Shown here: positions 50,338 to 61,712 of the stretch, one piece after another
Position numbering within the stretch: position 1 is the first letter of the stretch
Layout of the letters: each line of letters begins with the position of its first letter
Assembly: GCF_022836845.1 (NCBI RefSeq)
Contig: NZ_JAJNNZ010000013.1
Coordinates: 40,144 to 104,143, forward strand
Reading direction: 5' to 3'
Source: Vibrio gelatinilyticus
Lineage (GTDB): Bacteria > Pseudomonadota > Gammaproteobacteria > Enterobacterales > Vibrionaceae
Length of the DNA stretch: 64,000 nucleotides
Notes under the pieces: model-generated
Seen by the model: the letters and a program-made list of their open reading frames with translations, nothing else
The model's database searches: none
Told to the model about the DNA's origin: nothing
Made by a program: the position numbers and the translations under genes

Positions 50338-50362
50338 ATGGAGCCTTATGGGCTCCATTTTT
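50338..50362 (+). terminator. Terminator after hflC
   Basis: Stem AATGGAGCC/GGCTCCATT with a 4-nt loop and a T run. Confidence 0.88.
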
Positions 50363-50379
50363 GTCTGTGAGGGAATAAG

Positions 50380-50568
50380 ATGTCGGAAGCCATTTGGATT
50401 GCATTGGGGCTGGTTTTAATTGTTGAAGGGTTAGGGCCATTATTGGTCCCAAGCCATTGGCGGGCGATGATTGTTGAAATGACCAGGAAGCCTGATGCTC
50501 AGTTGCGACGGGTTGGCGGGTGCCTGGTGGTTGCCGGTGCTGTTATAGTCTTTATGCTTCTTCGTTGA
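50380..50568 (+). CDS. DUF2065 family small membrane protein (YjeT-like)
   Basis: Protein of 62 residues with two membrane helices (about 3-20 and 44-60) and the DUF2065 pattern: ALGLVLIVEGLGPLLVPSHWR followed by LRRVGGCLVVAGA. E. coli has yjeT at the same place between hflC and purA. Function unknown. A ribosome binding site (GAGGGAATAAG) precedes the ATG. It may be expressed by read-through of the hflC terminator. Confidence 0.88.
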   Translation: MSEAIWIALGLVLIVEGLGPLLVPSHWRAMIVEMTRKPDAQLRRVGGCLVVAGAVIVFMLLR

Positions 50569-50711
50569 ATTAATACCATAAGGTGATTGAAGGACTCAAA
50601 AGATAGAGCCATAGAAATTCATTTTTTTTGTCTTTCTGGGACAAAGGTTTAGTTAAGTTACTTGCCAAAATGCTTAAAAAATGACTGCACAATTTGTCGA
50701 TTCGGTGCTAG

Positions 50712-52061
<1,350 letters not shown>

Positions 52062-52091
52062 TAGCGGCGGCAACAGATAGTTTGAATAAAA

Positions 52092-52117
52092 ACCGATGCC
52101 AAGCATCGGTTTTTTTA
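52092..52117 (+). terminator. Terminator of purA
   Basis: 8-bp stem ACCGATGC/GCATCGGT with a CAA loop, flanked by A and T runs. Confidence 0.92.
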
Positions 52118-52213
52118 TGTCTTGTTTTAAGATAAGAGTGTGATCATCAGTCCAAATATCGTGTGGCTTTTCAGAAAGGGGGCAAAATATTGCCGCTTGT
52201 CAGTGAGGGTCGC

Positions 52214-52240
52214 TAAAGTTCACCGAGTTGTTGCCGATAA
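52214..52240 (+). promoter_or_regulatory. Sigma-28 (FliA) promoter of motX
   Basis: TAAA at 52214-52217, exactly 15 bp, then GCCGATAA at 52233-52240: a perfect match to the enteric sigma-28 consensus. It lies about 120 nt upstream of motX and no other flagellar gene is near. Confidence 0.85.
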
Positions 52241-52361
52241 ACAGTGAACATAGGCAAATACGGGTTGTGCGGTCACTATAGGTGACAATCCATCGTGTTT
52301 TGCTCAATAATTTGAGAGTGGCATTCTTATTTCGAAGAAGTACAAGGTAGAGTAGTAAACT

Positions 52362-52997
52362 ATGAGACAAAAAAAGTTAGCGGCTTTGATGTGTTTCGCT
52401 ATGTTTTTCTCCACAGTCAAAGTTCAGGCTGGGGGCGTCAGTTCGCCGGTGCCTATCTATCCAGAAAATGAGCTACTTAACTTAATCGAAGAAAACCGAC
52501 ATTTAGAACGTGTCAAAGCGGATAATTGCCAGCTGGTTGAAGATATTGTTGCGCGTGCTACTCGCATTAACCTACCGGCATACGAGTTTTTATATGGTGA
52601 TATGCTCGCATGGGGTGTTTGTGTTGCACAAGATGTTGAACTTGGCTTGTACTATATGGAAAATGCTGCCCACCAAGGCCTACCAGTCGCACTTGAGCAG
52701 TTGGGGCGCTATTACTCGCGTGGAACATTTGTTCAGCAAGATAAAGAACGTGCGATTCCCTATTTTCGAGAAGCTGCATCAATGGGGAACCTTGATGCAA
52801 GAATACAATTAGCCGAATTATTGCTGCGTGATTATGGTAGCCCGTTGGACTACGAAGATGCCTATCGCTGGTTGTATAACTCAGTTACCCCAGACTCGTT
52901 AAAGCATAAGCGTATCGCGCGATTACGCCAGAGCTTGGAGCGCCGAATGCCAGACAACATCATAGCGAGAGCAAAACGCCGCACCACCTTTTGGTAA
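52362..52997 (+). CDS. motX: Sodium-driven flagellar motor protein MotX
   Basis: Periplasmic protein that, with MotY, forms the T ring of the Vibrio polar flagellum and recruits the PomA/PomB sodium stator. It has 211 residues, the Vibrio length. A signal peptide (about 1-23, ending VQA) is followed by Sel1/TPR-like helical repeats: EFLYGDMLAWGVCVAQDVELGLYYMENAA and GRYYSRGTFVQQDKERAIPYFREAA. Two cysteines (near 56 and 87) could bond. The location between purA and rnr and a sigma-28 promoter upstream support the assignment over a generic Sel1 protein. Confidence 0.93.
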   Translation: MRQKKLAALMCFAMFFSTVKVQAGGVSSPVPIYPENELLNLIEENRHLERVKADNCQLVEDIVARATRINLPAYEFLYGDMLAWGVCVAQDVELGLYYMENAAHQGLPVALEQLGRYYSRGTFVQQDKERAIPYFREAASMGNLDARIQLAELLLRDYGSPLDYEDAYRWLYNSVTPDSLKHKRIARLRQSLERRMPDNIIARAKRRTTFW

Positions 52998-53017
52998 CTC
53001 TATTTTTTATCTCATTT

Positions 53018-53040
53018 AAAGCCCTTTTAGTGGGCTTTTT
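53018..53040 (+). terminator. Terminator of motX
   Basis: 7-bp stem AAAGCCC/GGGCTTT with a 7-nt loop and a following T run. Confidence 0.85.
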
Positions 53041-53084
53041 AGCTATTTAACGAAGCAATTCTGTAGCTTAAGCCGACCCTCGGT

Positions 53085-53090
53085 TATAAT
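53085..53090 (+). promoter_or_regulatory. -10 element of the rnr-rlmB promoter
   Basis: Perfect TATAAT 35 nt before the rnr ATG; no good -35 is visible. Confidence 0.45.
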
Positions 53091-53125
53091 CTGGCTAACC
53101 CTCCTAAAAAAAGATAGGCTTAGCT

Positions 53126-55609
53126 ATGTCCAAAGAGACTCCTAGACAGCCAACAAACGATCCGTTTGCTGAAAGAGAATCCCAAAACTACGACAACCCG
53201 ATCCCGAGTCGTGAATTTATTCTCGAGTTTTTGCAAACAGCCAATGTGCCGATGAATCGTAATGATCTTTTTGAGGCATTAGGATTATCCGGTGAGGAAC
53301 ATTACGAAGGCTTGCGTCGCCGATTAAGAGCGATGGAGCGTGACGGTCAACTTGTGTTTACCCGCCGCCAATGTTACGCGCTTCCCGATAAGTTAGAGAT
53401 GATCAAAGGTCACGTGATTGGCCATAAAGACGGCCACGGCTGGGTTCGCCCTGAAGGGTCTGTAGGAAAAGATAACGATGTCCTGCTTCCTCACCATCAA
53501 ATGCGCACCATTCTTCACGGCGATTTTGTTTTGGTTCAACCTACGGGTACCGATAAACGTGGTCGCAAAGAAGGGCGTCTTGTTCGTGTATTAGAGGAGC
53601 GTAAAGCTCAAATCGTCGGGCGATTTTTCTTGGAATACGGCTACGCATATGTGGTGGCCGATGATTCACGTATTAGTCAAGATATCCTCATTCCTAATGA
53701 GCATAAATCTTCAGCTCGTATGGGAAATGTAGTAGTGATCGAGATTACCGATAGAGGTAGTCGTTCACGCGGTATGACAGGTCGTGTCATTGACGTTCTT
53801 GGTGAAAGTATGGCACCGGGAATGGAAACACAAATAGCGATTCGCACCCATCAGATCCCTAATGAGTGGCCAGAAGACGTTGAGCAGCAAGTCAAACACT
53901 TTGGTGAACATGTCCCTGAAGATGCCAAACAAGGCCGTGTTGATTTAAGAGAACTGCCTCTAGTGACGATTGACGGCGAAGACGCCAGAGACTTCGACGA
54001 CGCGGTGTACTGTGAAAAGAAGCGCAGTGGAGGTTGGAGACTGTGGGTCGCAATTGCCGATGTTAGCTATTACGTTAGAACCGACAGTGCGCTAGACAAA
54101 GAAGCGATCAATCGTGGTAACTCGGTGTACTTTCCATCCCAAGTCGTGCCCATGTTACCTGAGGTGCTCTCCAATGGTTTGTGTTCACTAAATCCACAAG
54201 TAGATCGACTATGTATGGTATGTGAAATGACCATCTCTGATAGCGGCAAGCTTTCAGGCTATAAGCACTACGAAGCGGTGATGAACTCTCATGCTCGACT
54301 GACTTACAATAAGGTTGGCGCAATCCTTGATGGTGACTTAGAGTTGCGAGAGCGCTATCAAGCGGTGGTTCCACATCTTGAGCAACTTCATAGTATGTAT
54401 GGGGTACTTAAGAATGCACGGGCGCAACGAGGGGCTATCGAATTTGAAAGCGTAGAAACGAAGTTTATTTTTAACGCTGAGAAGAAAATCGATCGCATTG
54501 AGCCTGTGATCCGCAATGACGCTCATAAAATTATTGAAGAATGCATGATATTGGCCAATATTGCTTCAGCGAGCTTGGTTGAAAAGGCAAAAGAAGCAGC
54601 GCTGTATCGAATTCATGAATCTCCCGGGGAAGAACGTCTGACAGGCTTTAGAGACTTTCTTGGTGAGTTGGGGCTGAATTTGACGGGTGGCTTAGAGCCC
54701 TCACCAACAGATTATGCAGAGATAATGAAGCAGATCAGCGATCGTCCAGACAAAGAACTGATTCAAACCATGTTATTAAGATCGATGAAACAAGCGGTCT
54801 ACAATGCGGATAACTGTGGCCACTTTGGACTCGCCCTTAAACGTTACGCTCATTTCACTTCACCTATTCGCCGTTATCCGGATTTGTTGCTACATCGAGC
54901 GATCAAGTATCTGATTGCGAAAGAGGAAGGTCGTAACCAAGACCGTTGGACACCGACGGGTGGCTATCACTATTCTTTTGATGATATGGATTTTTACGGT
55001 GAACAGTGTTCTATGACTGAGCGTCGTGCTGACGATGCAACCAGAGAAGTCTCTGATTGGCTGAAATGTGAATACATGCAAGATCACGTTGGCGAAGAGC
55101 TTGATGGCGTTATTGCGAATGTCACGGGGTTTGGTTTTTTTGTACGATTAACTGAATTGCACATTGATGGTCTAGTTCACATCTCGACCTTAGCGAATGA
55201 TTACTATCAGTTTGACCCGACGGGTCAGAGGTTGATTGGTGAAAGCTTTGGTAATATTTACCGATTAGGCGATGCAGTAAAGGTAAAAGTACTGTCGGTT
55301 AATCTCGATGATCGACAAATTGACTTTGAATTAGTTGAAACAAGTCGTAAGCTACGCGGCAAAGGTAAAACGGCCAAAAAACGTGCTGCAGATGCTCAGA
55401 AAAAAGCACAAAGCAATAAGCGGACGGCGGTAAAAGGGCGACGAGCGGGTCAAAGTGCCAAGCCATTAGTCGAGCCGATGAAGCGACCGGATGACGTTTT
55501 GCAAGACGAATCAAAGACAAAGAAACGTAAAAAGTCTAAAGCCGAGAAAACGCGAAAGGATAAAGCGAAAAGTAATGCGGCTAAGGCTCGTTCTAAGAGA
55601 AATAATTAA
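53126..55609 (+). CDS. rnr: Ribonuclease R
   Basis: Processive 3'-5' exoribonuclease that degrades structured RNA, rRNA fragments and tmRNA-tagged messages. It has 827 residues (E. coli 813). An N-terminal helix-turn-helix-like domain is followed by two cold-shock domains, the RNB catalytic core with the Asp cluster [14 protein letters not shown], an S1 domain (about 665-745) and a Lys/Arg-rich tail ([17 protein letters not shown]). rlmB follows after 12 nt, as in E. coli, so the two are one transcript. Confidence 0.97.
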   Translation: MSKETPRQPTNDPFAERESQNYDNPIPSREFILEFLQTANVPMNRNDLFEALGLSGEEHYEGLRRRLRAMERDGQLVFTRRQCYALPDKLEMIKGHVIGHKDGHGWVRPEGSVGKDNDVLLPHHQMRTILHGDFVLVQPTGTDKRGRKEGRLVRVLEERKAQIVGRFFLEYGYAYVVADDSRISQDILIPNEHKSSARMGNVVVIEITDRGSRSRGMTGRVIDVLGESMAPGMETQIAIRTHQIPNEWPEDVEQQVKHFGEHVPEDAKQGRVDLRELPLVTIDGEDARDFDDAVYCEKKRSGGWRLWVAIADVSYYVRTDSALDKEAINRGNSVYFPSQVVPMLPEVLSNGLCSLNPQVDRLCMVCEMTISDSGKLSGYKHYEAVMNSHARLTYNKVGAILDGDLELRERYQAVVPHLEQLHSMYGVLKNARAQRGAIEFESVETKFIFNAEKKIDRIEPVIRNDAHKIIEECMILANIASASLVEKAKEAALYRIHESPGEERLTGFRDFLGELGLNLTGGLEPSPTDYAEIMKQISDRPDKELIQTMLLRSMKQAVYNADNCGHFGLALKRYAHFTSPIRRYPDLLLHRAIKYLIAKEEGRNQDRWTPTGGYHYSFDDMDFYGEQCSMTERRADDATREVSDWLKCEYMQDHVGEELDGVIANVTGFGFFVRLTELHIDGLVHISTLANDYYQFDPTGQRLIGESFGNIYRLGDAVKVKVLSVNLDDRQIDFELVETSRKLRGKGKTAKKRAADAQKKAQSNKRTAVKGRRAGQSAKPLVEPMKRPDDVLQDESKTKKRKKSKAEKTRKDKAKSNAAKARSKRNN

Positions 55610-55621
55610 GCAAGGTATACG

Positions 55622-56362
55622 ATGAGTAATGAATTTATCTATGGGATCCATGCAGTCAAAGCTGTGCTTGCCAAGGATCCTGCGCGATTTATAGAAGCTT
55701 ATGTTCTAAAAGGGCGTCAAGATGATCGGTTAATGCCCTTACTGAACGAGTTAAATCAGTTTGGTGTTTCTATTCAGCAAATGGGCCGAAAAGTGTTGGA
55801 CGATAAAGCCAGTGGCGCCAACCATCAAGGTATCATCGCCAAAGTAAAACCGATGAAGCAACTCAATGAAAATGATCTCGATGACATTCTTCGTCAGCAT
55901 GAAAGTCCGCTATTGTTGGTTCTTGATGGTGTGACTGACCCGCATAACCTTGGCGCGTGTTTGCGCAATGCTGATGCAGCGGGTGTTGCTGCTGTTATTG
56001 TACCGAAAGACAAATCAGCACCGTTAACGGCAACCGTAAGCAAGGTAGCTTGTGGTGCTGCGGAAACTGTTCCTTTGATTCGCGTAACGAATCTTGCGCG
56101 TACTATGCGAGCTCTTCAAGAGCAGGGTGTATGGTTTGTCGGTACAGCGGGTGAGGCGACTCACGACATTTATCAAGCAAAGTTGTCAGGAGCATTGGCT
56201 ATTGTGATGGGCGCAGAAGGGGATGGCATGAGACGCCTGACGCGAGAAACTTGTGATGATCTCATCAAAATACCAATGGCGGGCAGTGTATCAAGCCTTA
56301 ATGTTTCGGTAGCGTCCGGGATCTGCTTGTTTGAGGCCGTTAGGCAGCGCTCATTATCTTAA
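55622..56362 (+). CDS. rlmB: 23S rRNA (guanosine(2251)-2'-O)-methyltransferase
   Basis: SPOUT methyltransferase that modifies G2251 in the peptidyl-transferase P loop. It has 246 residues (E. coli 243). The N-terminal L30e-like substrate domain ([16 protein letters not shown]) is followed by the knot motifs [28 protein letters not shown] and [15 protein letters not shown]. Co-transcribed with rnr; own terminator downstream. Confidence 0.96.
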   Translation: MSNEFIYGIHAVKAVLAKDPARFIEAYVLKGRQDDRLMPLLNELNQFGVSIQQMGRKVLDDKASGANHQGIIAKVKPMKQLNENDLDDILRQHESPLLLVLDGVTDPHNLGACLRNADAAGVAAVIVPKDKSAPLTATVSKVACGAAETVPLIRVTNLARTMRALQEQGVWFVGTAGEATHDIYQAKLSGALAIVMGAEGDGMRRLTRETCDDLIKIPMAGSVSSLNVSVASGICLFEAVRQRSLS

Positions 56363-56367
56363 TGGGG

Positions 56368-56395
56368 AAAGGCCAGCGTAAAGCTGGCCTTTTTA
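56368..56395. terminator. Terminator of rnr-rlmB
   Basis: 10-bp stem AAAGGCCAGC/GCTGGCCTTT with a 5-nt loop and T5. It could also stop slyX transcription from the other side. A GC palindrome TCGCGAG-G-CTCGCGA lies beside it at 56403-56417. Confidence 0.92.
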
Positions 56396-56423
56396 ATACT
56401 CATTCGCGAGGCTCGCGACGATT

Positions 56424-56651
56424 TTAGTAATGCGGCGGTGGCGTTTCCTCCGAAGGATCGGCCATGTTTGATGAATCCATATTTTTCACTTTACCTACCA
56501 CAAACTTCATCTGATCTTGCATTACAGTGATCAGCATTTGCTGCTTGGATAGCGCATCGTTGAGTTCATCTATCGTTTGGTCTTGAAATGCCAACTTGCA
56601 TTCCATGTCGTTAATACGCTCTTCTAGCGCACGAATAATTTCATTACTCAT
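56424..56651 (-). CDS. slyX: SlyX family coiled-coil protein
   Basis: Protein of 75 residues that is almost entirely a coiled coil (IIRALEERINDMECKLAFQD, QTIDELNDALSKQQ), ending in Pro-Pro-His-Tyr (ETPPPHY) as SlyX does. Function unknown; in E. coli it is beside slyD and fkpA. It overlaps the end of the WD40 lipoprotein gene by 8 nt, so the two are co-translated. Confidence 0.92.
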   Translation of the reverse strand: MSNEIIRALEERINDMECKLAFQDQTIDELNDALSKQQMLITVMQDQMKFVVGKVKNMDSSNMADPSEETPPPHY

Positions 56652-57633
56652 AATTTAGTTCCGAATTCCAAGCTTGTATAACGCCGGACGACGCCGCAGA
56701 GACGACATGTTGATTGTTGTCAAAGGCCGCATCATACACTACAGCGCGCGGCGGGCTGATCGATTTCAGTAATTCTACCTCAAAACTTTCAATTCTTTCT
56801 CCTGAGTTTGTATTCCAAAGAGAAACTCTTGCCGCTGGACTGCCTGTAACGAGTAATTTGCCATCATCGGAAAAACGAGCCGAAGAGAAAATCAATTGTC
56901 TGGACCAACTTTTAAGTTGAGCTTGCTGCTTACCCGAAGACAAGTTCCAAATGATCGCATGATTGCCTGAGTCTGATGTGAGCGCGAGGTGTCCGTCGCG
57001 TTGTAATGTCACAGTACGGATGCGTTGCTTATGGGGAAAATGATGAAGTATTTGGCCAGACTCGGTGCTCCAAAAATACGCATTGTGGTCATTGCCGCCA
57101 GTTAAAGCATAGCGACCATTTGGGGATATAGACACTGAGTTGACTTTTTCGACATGGGCAAGGAACTCTAGGCGACGTCCGCTGACTAAGTCAATGAAGA
57201 TTGCCTTGCCGTTGGTTAGACCAAGTAAGACTTCTTCACCATTGTTGCTAATGGCGATGTCGGTAATCAAACCATCAGAGACAGACCATAGACCACTTGA
57301 CTGAGACCAAGCTAAATCCCAGACAGCGAAATTAGTTTGGGTTGCGGTAACGGCGAAACGGCCATTATCGGAAAAACGAATAGTCGAGATAATGTTCCTT
57401 TCTGGATCTTGAATGCCTAGCTGTGTTAGGAGCTCTGAAGATGAAAGATCCCAAAGTTGCAGATGCTTCTCTTTTGAGTAAAGTAGAGCGAAACGGGCAT
57501 CGCGGCTCAGGGCAATGCTGGTTGTTCCTTGGTCTGCAAGGGTCCAGCGCTGACGTTCTTGGCCAGAGAAAAAGCAGCCATTTAACAGGCTGATGACAAT
57601 GAGCCACATAGCAGAATGAGATATTATTCGCAT
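56644..57633 (-). CDS. WD40-repeat lipoprotein
   Basis: Exported protein of 329 residues. A lipoprotein signal (about 1-20, lipobox LLNGC) is followed by about seven WD40 blades: KHLQLWDLSS, TNFAVWDLAW, GKAIFIDLVS, HNAYFWSTES, NHAIIWNLSS, ARVSLWNTNS and GVIQAWNSEL. It is therefore predicted to be a lipid-anchored beta-propeller, probably in the periplasm. BamB has a comparable fold but this protein is shorter and lacks BamB signatures. Function unknown. Its stop overlaps slyX, and it diverges from fkpA, so it may serve envelope assembly. Confidence 0.85.
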   Translation of the reverse strand: MRIISHSAMWLIVISLLNGCFFSGQERQRWTLADQGTTSIALSRDARFALLYSKEKHLQLWDLSSSELLTQLGIQDPERNIISTIRFSDNGRFAVTATQTNFAVWDLAWSQSSGLWSVSDGLITDIAISNNGEEVLLGLTNGKAIFIDLVSGRRLEFLAHVEKVNSVSISPNGRYALTGGNDHNAYFWSTESGQILHHFPHKQRIRTVTLQRDGHLALTSDSGNHAIIWNLSSGKQQAQLKSWSRQLIFSSARFSDDGKLLVTGSPAARVSLWNTNSGERIESFEVELLKSISPPRAVVYDAAFDNNQHVVSAASSGVIQAWNSELNYE

Positions 57634-57807
57634 GATTGACGATATTCCACATTGAGTCTTTAGGCTAAGCTAGTATATTGGTACTACACGATAATTCATA
57701 CTAGATTAAATGAGTTACGCTCACAGACCTAAGGGTTACGCTAAAAAGTATTTATGAATATGGACGGTAACTCAAAAACCATGGCTGTCCATGAATTGGA
57801 GAAATAA

Positions 57808-58587
57808 ATGAAATCACTATTTAAAGTGTCGTTACTTGCAGCGACCGTTATGTTGGCAGTTGGCTGTCAAAAAGAAGAAACGCCAAAAGTAGACCCGGCG
57901 GCCGAACAGCAAGTTCAAGCTGAAACAGGTAAAACAGTACACTTTAAAACAGACGATGATAAAGCGGCTTACGCAATCGGTGTTTCTTTTGCAAACTACC
58001 TAAGCACTAGTATCGAAAAGCCAGGCGAGCTTGGAATTGAACTCAAAAAAGATTTGGTATTAAAAGGTATTGAGCATGCATTTGCTGGTAATCCAGAATT
58101 AACAGAAGATGAAATTCGCGCGGCACTGGAAGGCTTGGATCAACGAGTAGCTCAAACTATGCAACAGCAAGCTGAAGAAAAAGCAACGGCGGCGAAAGCT
58201 GAAGGCGACACCTTCCGAGCGGAATTTGAAAAGCAAGAAGGTGTGAAGAAAACTGACTCAGGACTTCTTTATCAAGCGTTAACAGACGGTTCGGGTGCTC
58301 AACCGAAAGATACAGATACTGTAGAAGTTCACTACAAAGGTACTTTGATTGATGGTACTCAGTTCGACTCTTCATACGATCGTGGTCAATCAGCGACTTT
58401 CCCGCTTAACCGCGTGATCCCTGGTTGGACCGAGGGTGTTCAGCTAATGAATGTTGGTTCTAAGTACAAGTTTGTTATCCCGCCAGAGCTAGCGTATGGC
58501 GAGCAAGATACACCAACGATTCCAGCTAACTCGACACTCGTTTTCGAAGTGGAATTGTTAAATATTGAAGCTGAAACGGCACAATAA
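57808..58587 (+). CDS. fkpA: FKBP-type peptidyl-prolyl isomerase FkpA, lipoprotein form
   Basis: Periplasmic chaperone and prolyl isomerase. It has 259 residues. The N-terminus MKSLFKVSLLAATVMLAVGC ends in a lipobox (LAVGC), so this version should be lipid-anchored, unlike soluble E. coli FkpA (270 residues). A helical dimerisation domain (about 50-145) precedes the FKBP domain (about 155-255) with VEVHYKGTLIDGTQFDSSYDRG and VIPGWTEGVQLM and FVIPPELAYGE. Single gene with a strong terminator. Confidence 0.94.
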   Translation: MKSLFKVSLLAATVMLAVGCQKEETPKVDPAAEQQVQAETGKTVHFKTDDDKAAYAIGVSFANYLSTSIEKPGELGIELKKDLVLKGIEHAFAGNPELTEDEIRAALEGLDQRVAQTMQQQAEEKATAAKAEGDTFRAEFEKQEGVKKTDSGLLYQALTDGSGAQPKDTDTVEVHYKGTLIDGTQFDSSYDRGQSATFPLNRVIPGWTEGVQLMNVGSKYKFVIPPELAYGEQDTPTIPANSTLVFEVELLNIEAETAQ

Positions 58588-58606
58588 AGGCCGCCAATTG
58601 GTTATT

Positions 58607-58633
58607 AAAGGCTCACTTCGGTGAGCCTTTTTT
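58607..58633 (+). terminator. Terminator of fkpA
   Basis: 10-bp stem AAAGGCTCAC/GTGAGCCTTT closed by a stable TTCG tetraloop, then T run. Confidence 0.94.
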
Positions 58634-58833
58634 GGTATTTGTGGCACGTTATCAGAGTCTGTAACAACAGCAAAGACGTAATTTTCTGTAAAAATGATGA
58701 GATAGCGCTGAGTAAAATTACAGACTTTCTTTGTTCTAGGTCACTAGTTGATAAGTTACTGGAGTGAGTTGTTAAAATTTTCTGATAAACTTACATTAAT
58801 TTTTTTAATTTTCGCTTAAAGGCCAAAAAAACC

Positions 58834-59544
58834 GTGACTGACAGTATCAACCCAGATACGTTGCTTGAAATGGAATCCGTTGATGTGACGCCATTTAGTG
58901 AGCACGATAAAATAATTTTAAAATCCTATGAAGCGGTCGTTGATGGTATCGCGAGCTTGATTGGTCCTTTTTGTGAGATAGTCTTGCACTCTTTAGAAGA
59001 TCTCAATACATCCGCGATTAAAATCGCCAATGGTGAAAACACGGGACGTCAAGTGGGATCGCCAATCACCGACCTCGCCCTTAAGATGCTTAAAGATATT
59101 GAAGGCTCGGAAAGAAACTTTTCACGTTCATATTTTAGCCGAGCAAAAGGCGGTGTATTTATGAAGTCGATTACCGTTGCTATTCGCAATGGCGAAAATC
59201 GCGTAATCGGCCTCTTGTGTATCAACGTCAATTTGGATGCGCCTTTTTCTCAAGTCTTGCAGTCTTTCATGCCCACCCAAGAGGCCAAAGACGCGGCGTC
59301 ATCCGTAAACTTTGCTAGTGATGTTGAAGAACTCGTGGACCAGACGGTTGAGCGCACTATCGAAGATATTAATGCTGACAAATCGGTGTCTAACAATACT
59401 AAGAACCGTCAAATTGTCATGGAACTCTATGACAAAGGCATCTTTGACATCAAAGATGCAATCAACCGCGTAGCGGATCGATTGAACATTTCAAAGCACA
59501 CGGTTTATCTTTACATTCGTCAACGCAAAACTGAGGATGAGTGA
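58834..59544 (+). CDS. YheO-like PAS/HTH transcriptional regulator
   Basis: Regulator of 236 residues (E. coli YheO 240), starting at a GTG with AAAGG upstream. The N-terminal PAS-like YheO domain has [30 protein letters not shown] and [15 protein letters not shown]; the C-terminal helix-turn-helix is [28 protein letters not shown]. Related proteins (DalS/DtaR types) respond to small ligands. It overlaps tusD by 4 nt and so belongs to the tus operon, as in E. coli (yheO-tusDCB). Confidence 0.9.
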   Translation: MTDSINPDTLLEMESVDVTPFSEHDKIILKSYEAVVDGIASLIGPFCEIVLHSLEDLNTSAIKIANGENTGRQVGSPITDLALKMLKDIEGSERNFSRSYFSRAKGGVFMKSITVAIRNGENRVIGLLCINVNLDAPFSQVLQSFMPTQEAKDAASSVNFASDVEELVDQTVERTIEDINADKSVSNNTKNRQIVMELYDKGIFDIKDAINRVADRLNISKHTVYLYIRQRKTEDE

Positions 59545-59942
59545 GCTTGCAATCTCTAACCTATACCTTAGTGGTTAACGGCTCTGTGTATGGCTCTCAA
59601 AGTGCACGTTGCGCGTACTTGTTCGCGCAAGCACTGATCGAGAGTGGTCATAAACTTGTCAGTGTATTTTTCTACCAAGACGGCGTCCTAAATGCGTCGA
59701 ACTTAACTTTGCCAGCGAACGATGAATTTGATCTGGTTGCCGCGTGGCAAGCGCTACACAGAGAGCATTCGGTTAAACTAGACTGTTGCATAGCCGCATC
59801 CTTGCGTCGTGGTATCGTTGGTGAAGAAGAGATGACGCAGCACGAGCTTGCGGCCAGTAATCTTGCCAGTGGATTTGAACAAGCTGGTCTTGGAAGTTTG
59901 GCTGAGGCGCTACTGACACAAGATAGGGTTGTACAGTTTTAA
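59541..59942 (+). CDS. tusD: Sulfurtransferase TusD
   Basis: Subunit of the TusBCD relay that passes sulfur from TusA to TusE and MnmA for 2-thiouridine at tRNA position 34. It has 133 residues, starting at GTG overlapping the previous stop. [27 protein letters not shown] is the family N-terminus; the active cysteine lies in [12 protein letters not shown]. The C-terminus DRVVQF matches E. coli. tusC begins at the last base of its stop codon. Confidence 0.95.
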   Translation: MSLQSLTYTLVVNGSVYGSQSARCAYLFAQALIESGHKLVSVFFYQDGVLNASNLTLPANDEFDLVAAWQALHREHSVKLDCCIAASLRRGIVGEEEMTQHELAASNLASGFEQAGLGSLAEALLTQDRVVQF

Positions 59943-60295
59943 TGAAGTTAGGATTTGTTTTCCAAAGTTATCCCCACACCTCTTCGGCTGGACGCGAAGG
60001 GCTCGATGCACTCTTAGCCGCTTCTGCTTTTTGTGAGGACATCGCGGTGTTCTTTTCAGGTAAGGGCGTGACACAACTCGTCGACAGGCAGCAGCCCAGC
60101 TCCGTGTTGTCTCGTGATTACATTAGTGCATTCAAATTATTGGAACTCTACGACATCGAGCAAGTTTATGTGTGCCAGGAAAGCTTAGATAAATACGGTT
60201 TACTACCAGAGCAGTTGATTATCGACGCAACCGCTATATCAAGTGGCACACTAGCGACACTGCTCAATAGTTGTCGAAAAGTACTGACATTTTAA
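59942..60295 (+). CDS. tusC: Sulfurtransferase complex subunit TusC
   Basis: Structural partner in the TusBCD hexamer. It has 117 residues (E. coli 119), with KLGFVFQSYPHTSSAGREGLDALLAASAF and the central DIEQVYVCQESLDKYGL. Overlaps tusD by 1 nt. No catalytic cysteine is expected in this subunit. Confidence 0.94.
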   Translation: MKLGFVFQSYPHTSSAGREGLDALLAASAFCEDIAVFFSGKGVTQLVDRQQPSSVLSRDYISAFKLLELYDIEQVYVCQESLDKYGLLPEQLIIDATAISSGTLATLLNSCRKVLTF

Positions 60296-60303
60296 GGAAC
60301 AGG

Positions 60304-60585
60304 ATGCTACATATCATTAAATCTCGTGATGGATTTGAAGCCGCAAAATCGTATAGCTGTGACCAGGACACCTTTTTATTGATAGAAGATGCGGTGTACC
60401 TCGCAATTTGTTCGGAATTTAAACAGCAAGGTACAAAAGAATCGAATGTGAATGTCTACGCATTAGAAAATGATATTGAGGCGAGGGGGTTGACTAGGTT
60501 GTTAGGTTGTGAAGTTAAACTTGTTGATTATAAAGGCTTTGTTTCTCTAACGGCAAAGCAGGAAAACTCGATCACGTGGCAATAA
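60304..60585 (+). CDS. tusB: Sulfurtransferase complex subunit TusB
   Basis: Third TusBCD subunit, 93 residues (E. coli 95) from the ATG at 60304, which has AAGGAACAGG just upstream. The longer frame from 60271 overlaps tusC and is rejected. MLHIIKSRDGFEAAKSY and the late ITWQ end fit TusB, as does LLIEDAVYLAI. It ends the operon 175 nt before rpsL. Confidence 0.93.
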   Translation: MLHIIKSRDGFEAAKSYSCDQDTFLLIEDAVYLAICSEFKQQGTKESNVNVYALENDIEARGLTRLLGCEVKLVDYKGFVSLTAKQENSITWQ

Positions 60586-60651
60586 TTGCATTAATATGTT
60601 TTAACACTTCTTTTTAATCGCGCCTTGATTGAAAAAAGATCTGTATATTTC

Positions 60652-60680
60652 TTGACACACCCCCCCCTGCTGAATAGAAT
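60652..60680 (+). promoter_or_regulatory. Promoter of the str operon (rpsL-rpsG-fusA)
   Basis: Perfect TTGACA at 60652-60657, 17-bp spacer, TAGAAT at 60675-60680. The spacer contains a run of eight C (60660-60667). It gives a leader of about 75 nt before rpsL. Confidence 0.88.
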
Positions 60681-60757
60681 TTTGCGTCCCTATTTGTACT
60701 AGTTGCAAAAGGGAATAGATTTTTCACAAAGCTTACTTTAAGTAAATCAGGAGCTAG

Positions 60758-61135
<378 letters not shown>

Positions 61136-61231
61136 TGGATTCCGTTAAGTAAGGCCAAACACTAAAATTATTTAATTTTGAAGAAACTGAAAAGTTTTGG
61201 ATAACCTGAAGAAGACAACGGAGAATATTCC

Positions 61232-61702
61232 ATGCCACGTCGTCGCGTAATTGGTCAGCGTAAGATCCTTCCAGATCCTAAGTTCAAATCTGAATTGCTG
61301 GCAAAGTTCGTTAACATCCTAATGGTTGACGGAAAGAAATCTACTGCAGAGAAAATCGTTTACACTGCACTAGAAACTATGGCTGAGAAATCTGGTAAAG
61401 ATCACTTAGCTGTATTTGAAGAAGCTCTTGAAAATGTTCGCCCATCGGTAGAGGTTAAATCTCGCCGTGTTGGTGGTTCAACTTACCAAGTACCTGTAGA
61501 AGTTCGTCCGGTTCGCCGTAACGCACTTGCTATGCGTTGGTTGGTTGAAGCTGCGCGTAAGCGTGGTGAAAAATCTATGGCTCAACGCCTAGCTGCTGAA
61601 ATGCTAGACGCGTCTGAGAACAAAGGTACTGCGGTTAAGAAACGTGAAGACGTTCACCGCATGGCTGATGCTAACAAAGCATTCGCTCATTACCGCTGGT
61701 AA
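61232..61702 (+). CDS. rpsG: 30S ribosomal protein S7
   Basis: Primary 16S rRNA 3'-domain binder and, in E. coli, translational repressor of the str operon. It has 156 residues: [17 protein letters not shown], the [13 protein letters not shown] loop and [10 protein letters not shown] end. The 96-nt spacer before it, longer than needed for coupling, sits where E. coli S7 binds its own mRNA. CGGAGAAT precedes the ATG. Confidence 0.98.
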   Translation: MPRRRVIGQRKILPDPKFKSELLAKFVNILMVDGKKSTAEKIVYTALETMAEKSGKDHLAVFEEALENVRPSVEVKSRRVGGSTYQVPVEVRPVRRNALAMRWLVEAARKRGEKSMAQRLAAEMLDASENKGTAVKKREDVHRMADANKAFAHYRW

Positions 61703-61712
61703 TACCTTTTCA

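Larger units (their letters stand above)
52062..52361. other. Gene-free region between purA and motX
   Basis: 300 bp holding the purA terminator (52092-52117) and the sigma-28 promoter of motX (52214-52240). No other feature recognised. Confidence 0.7.
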
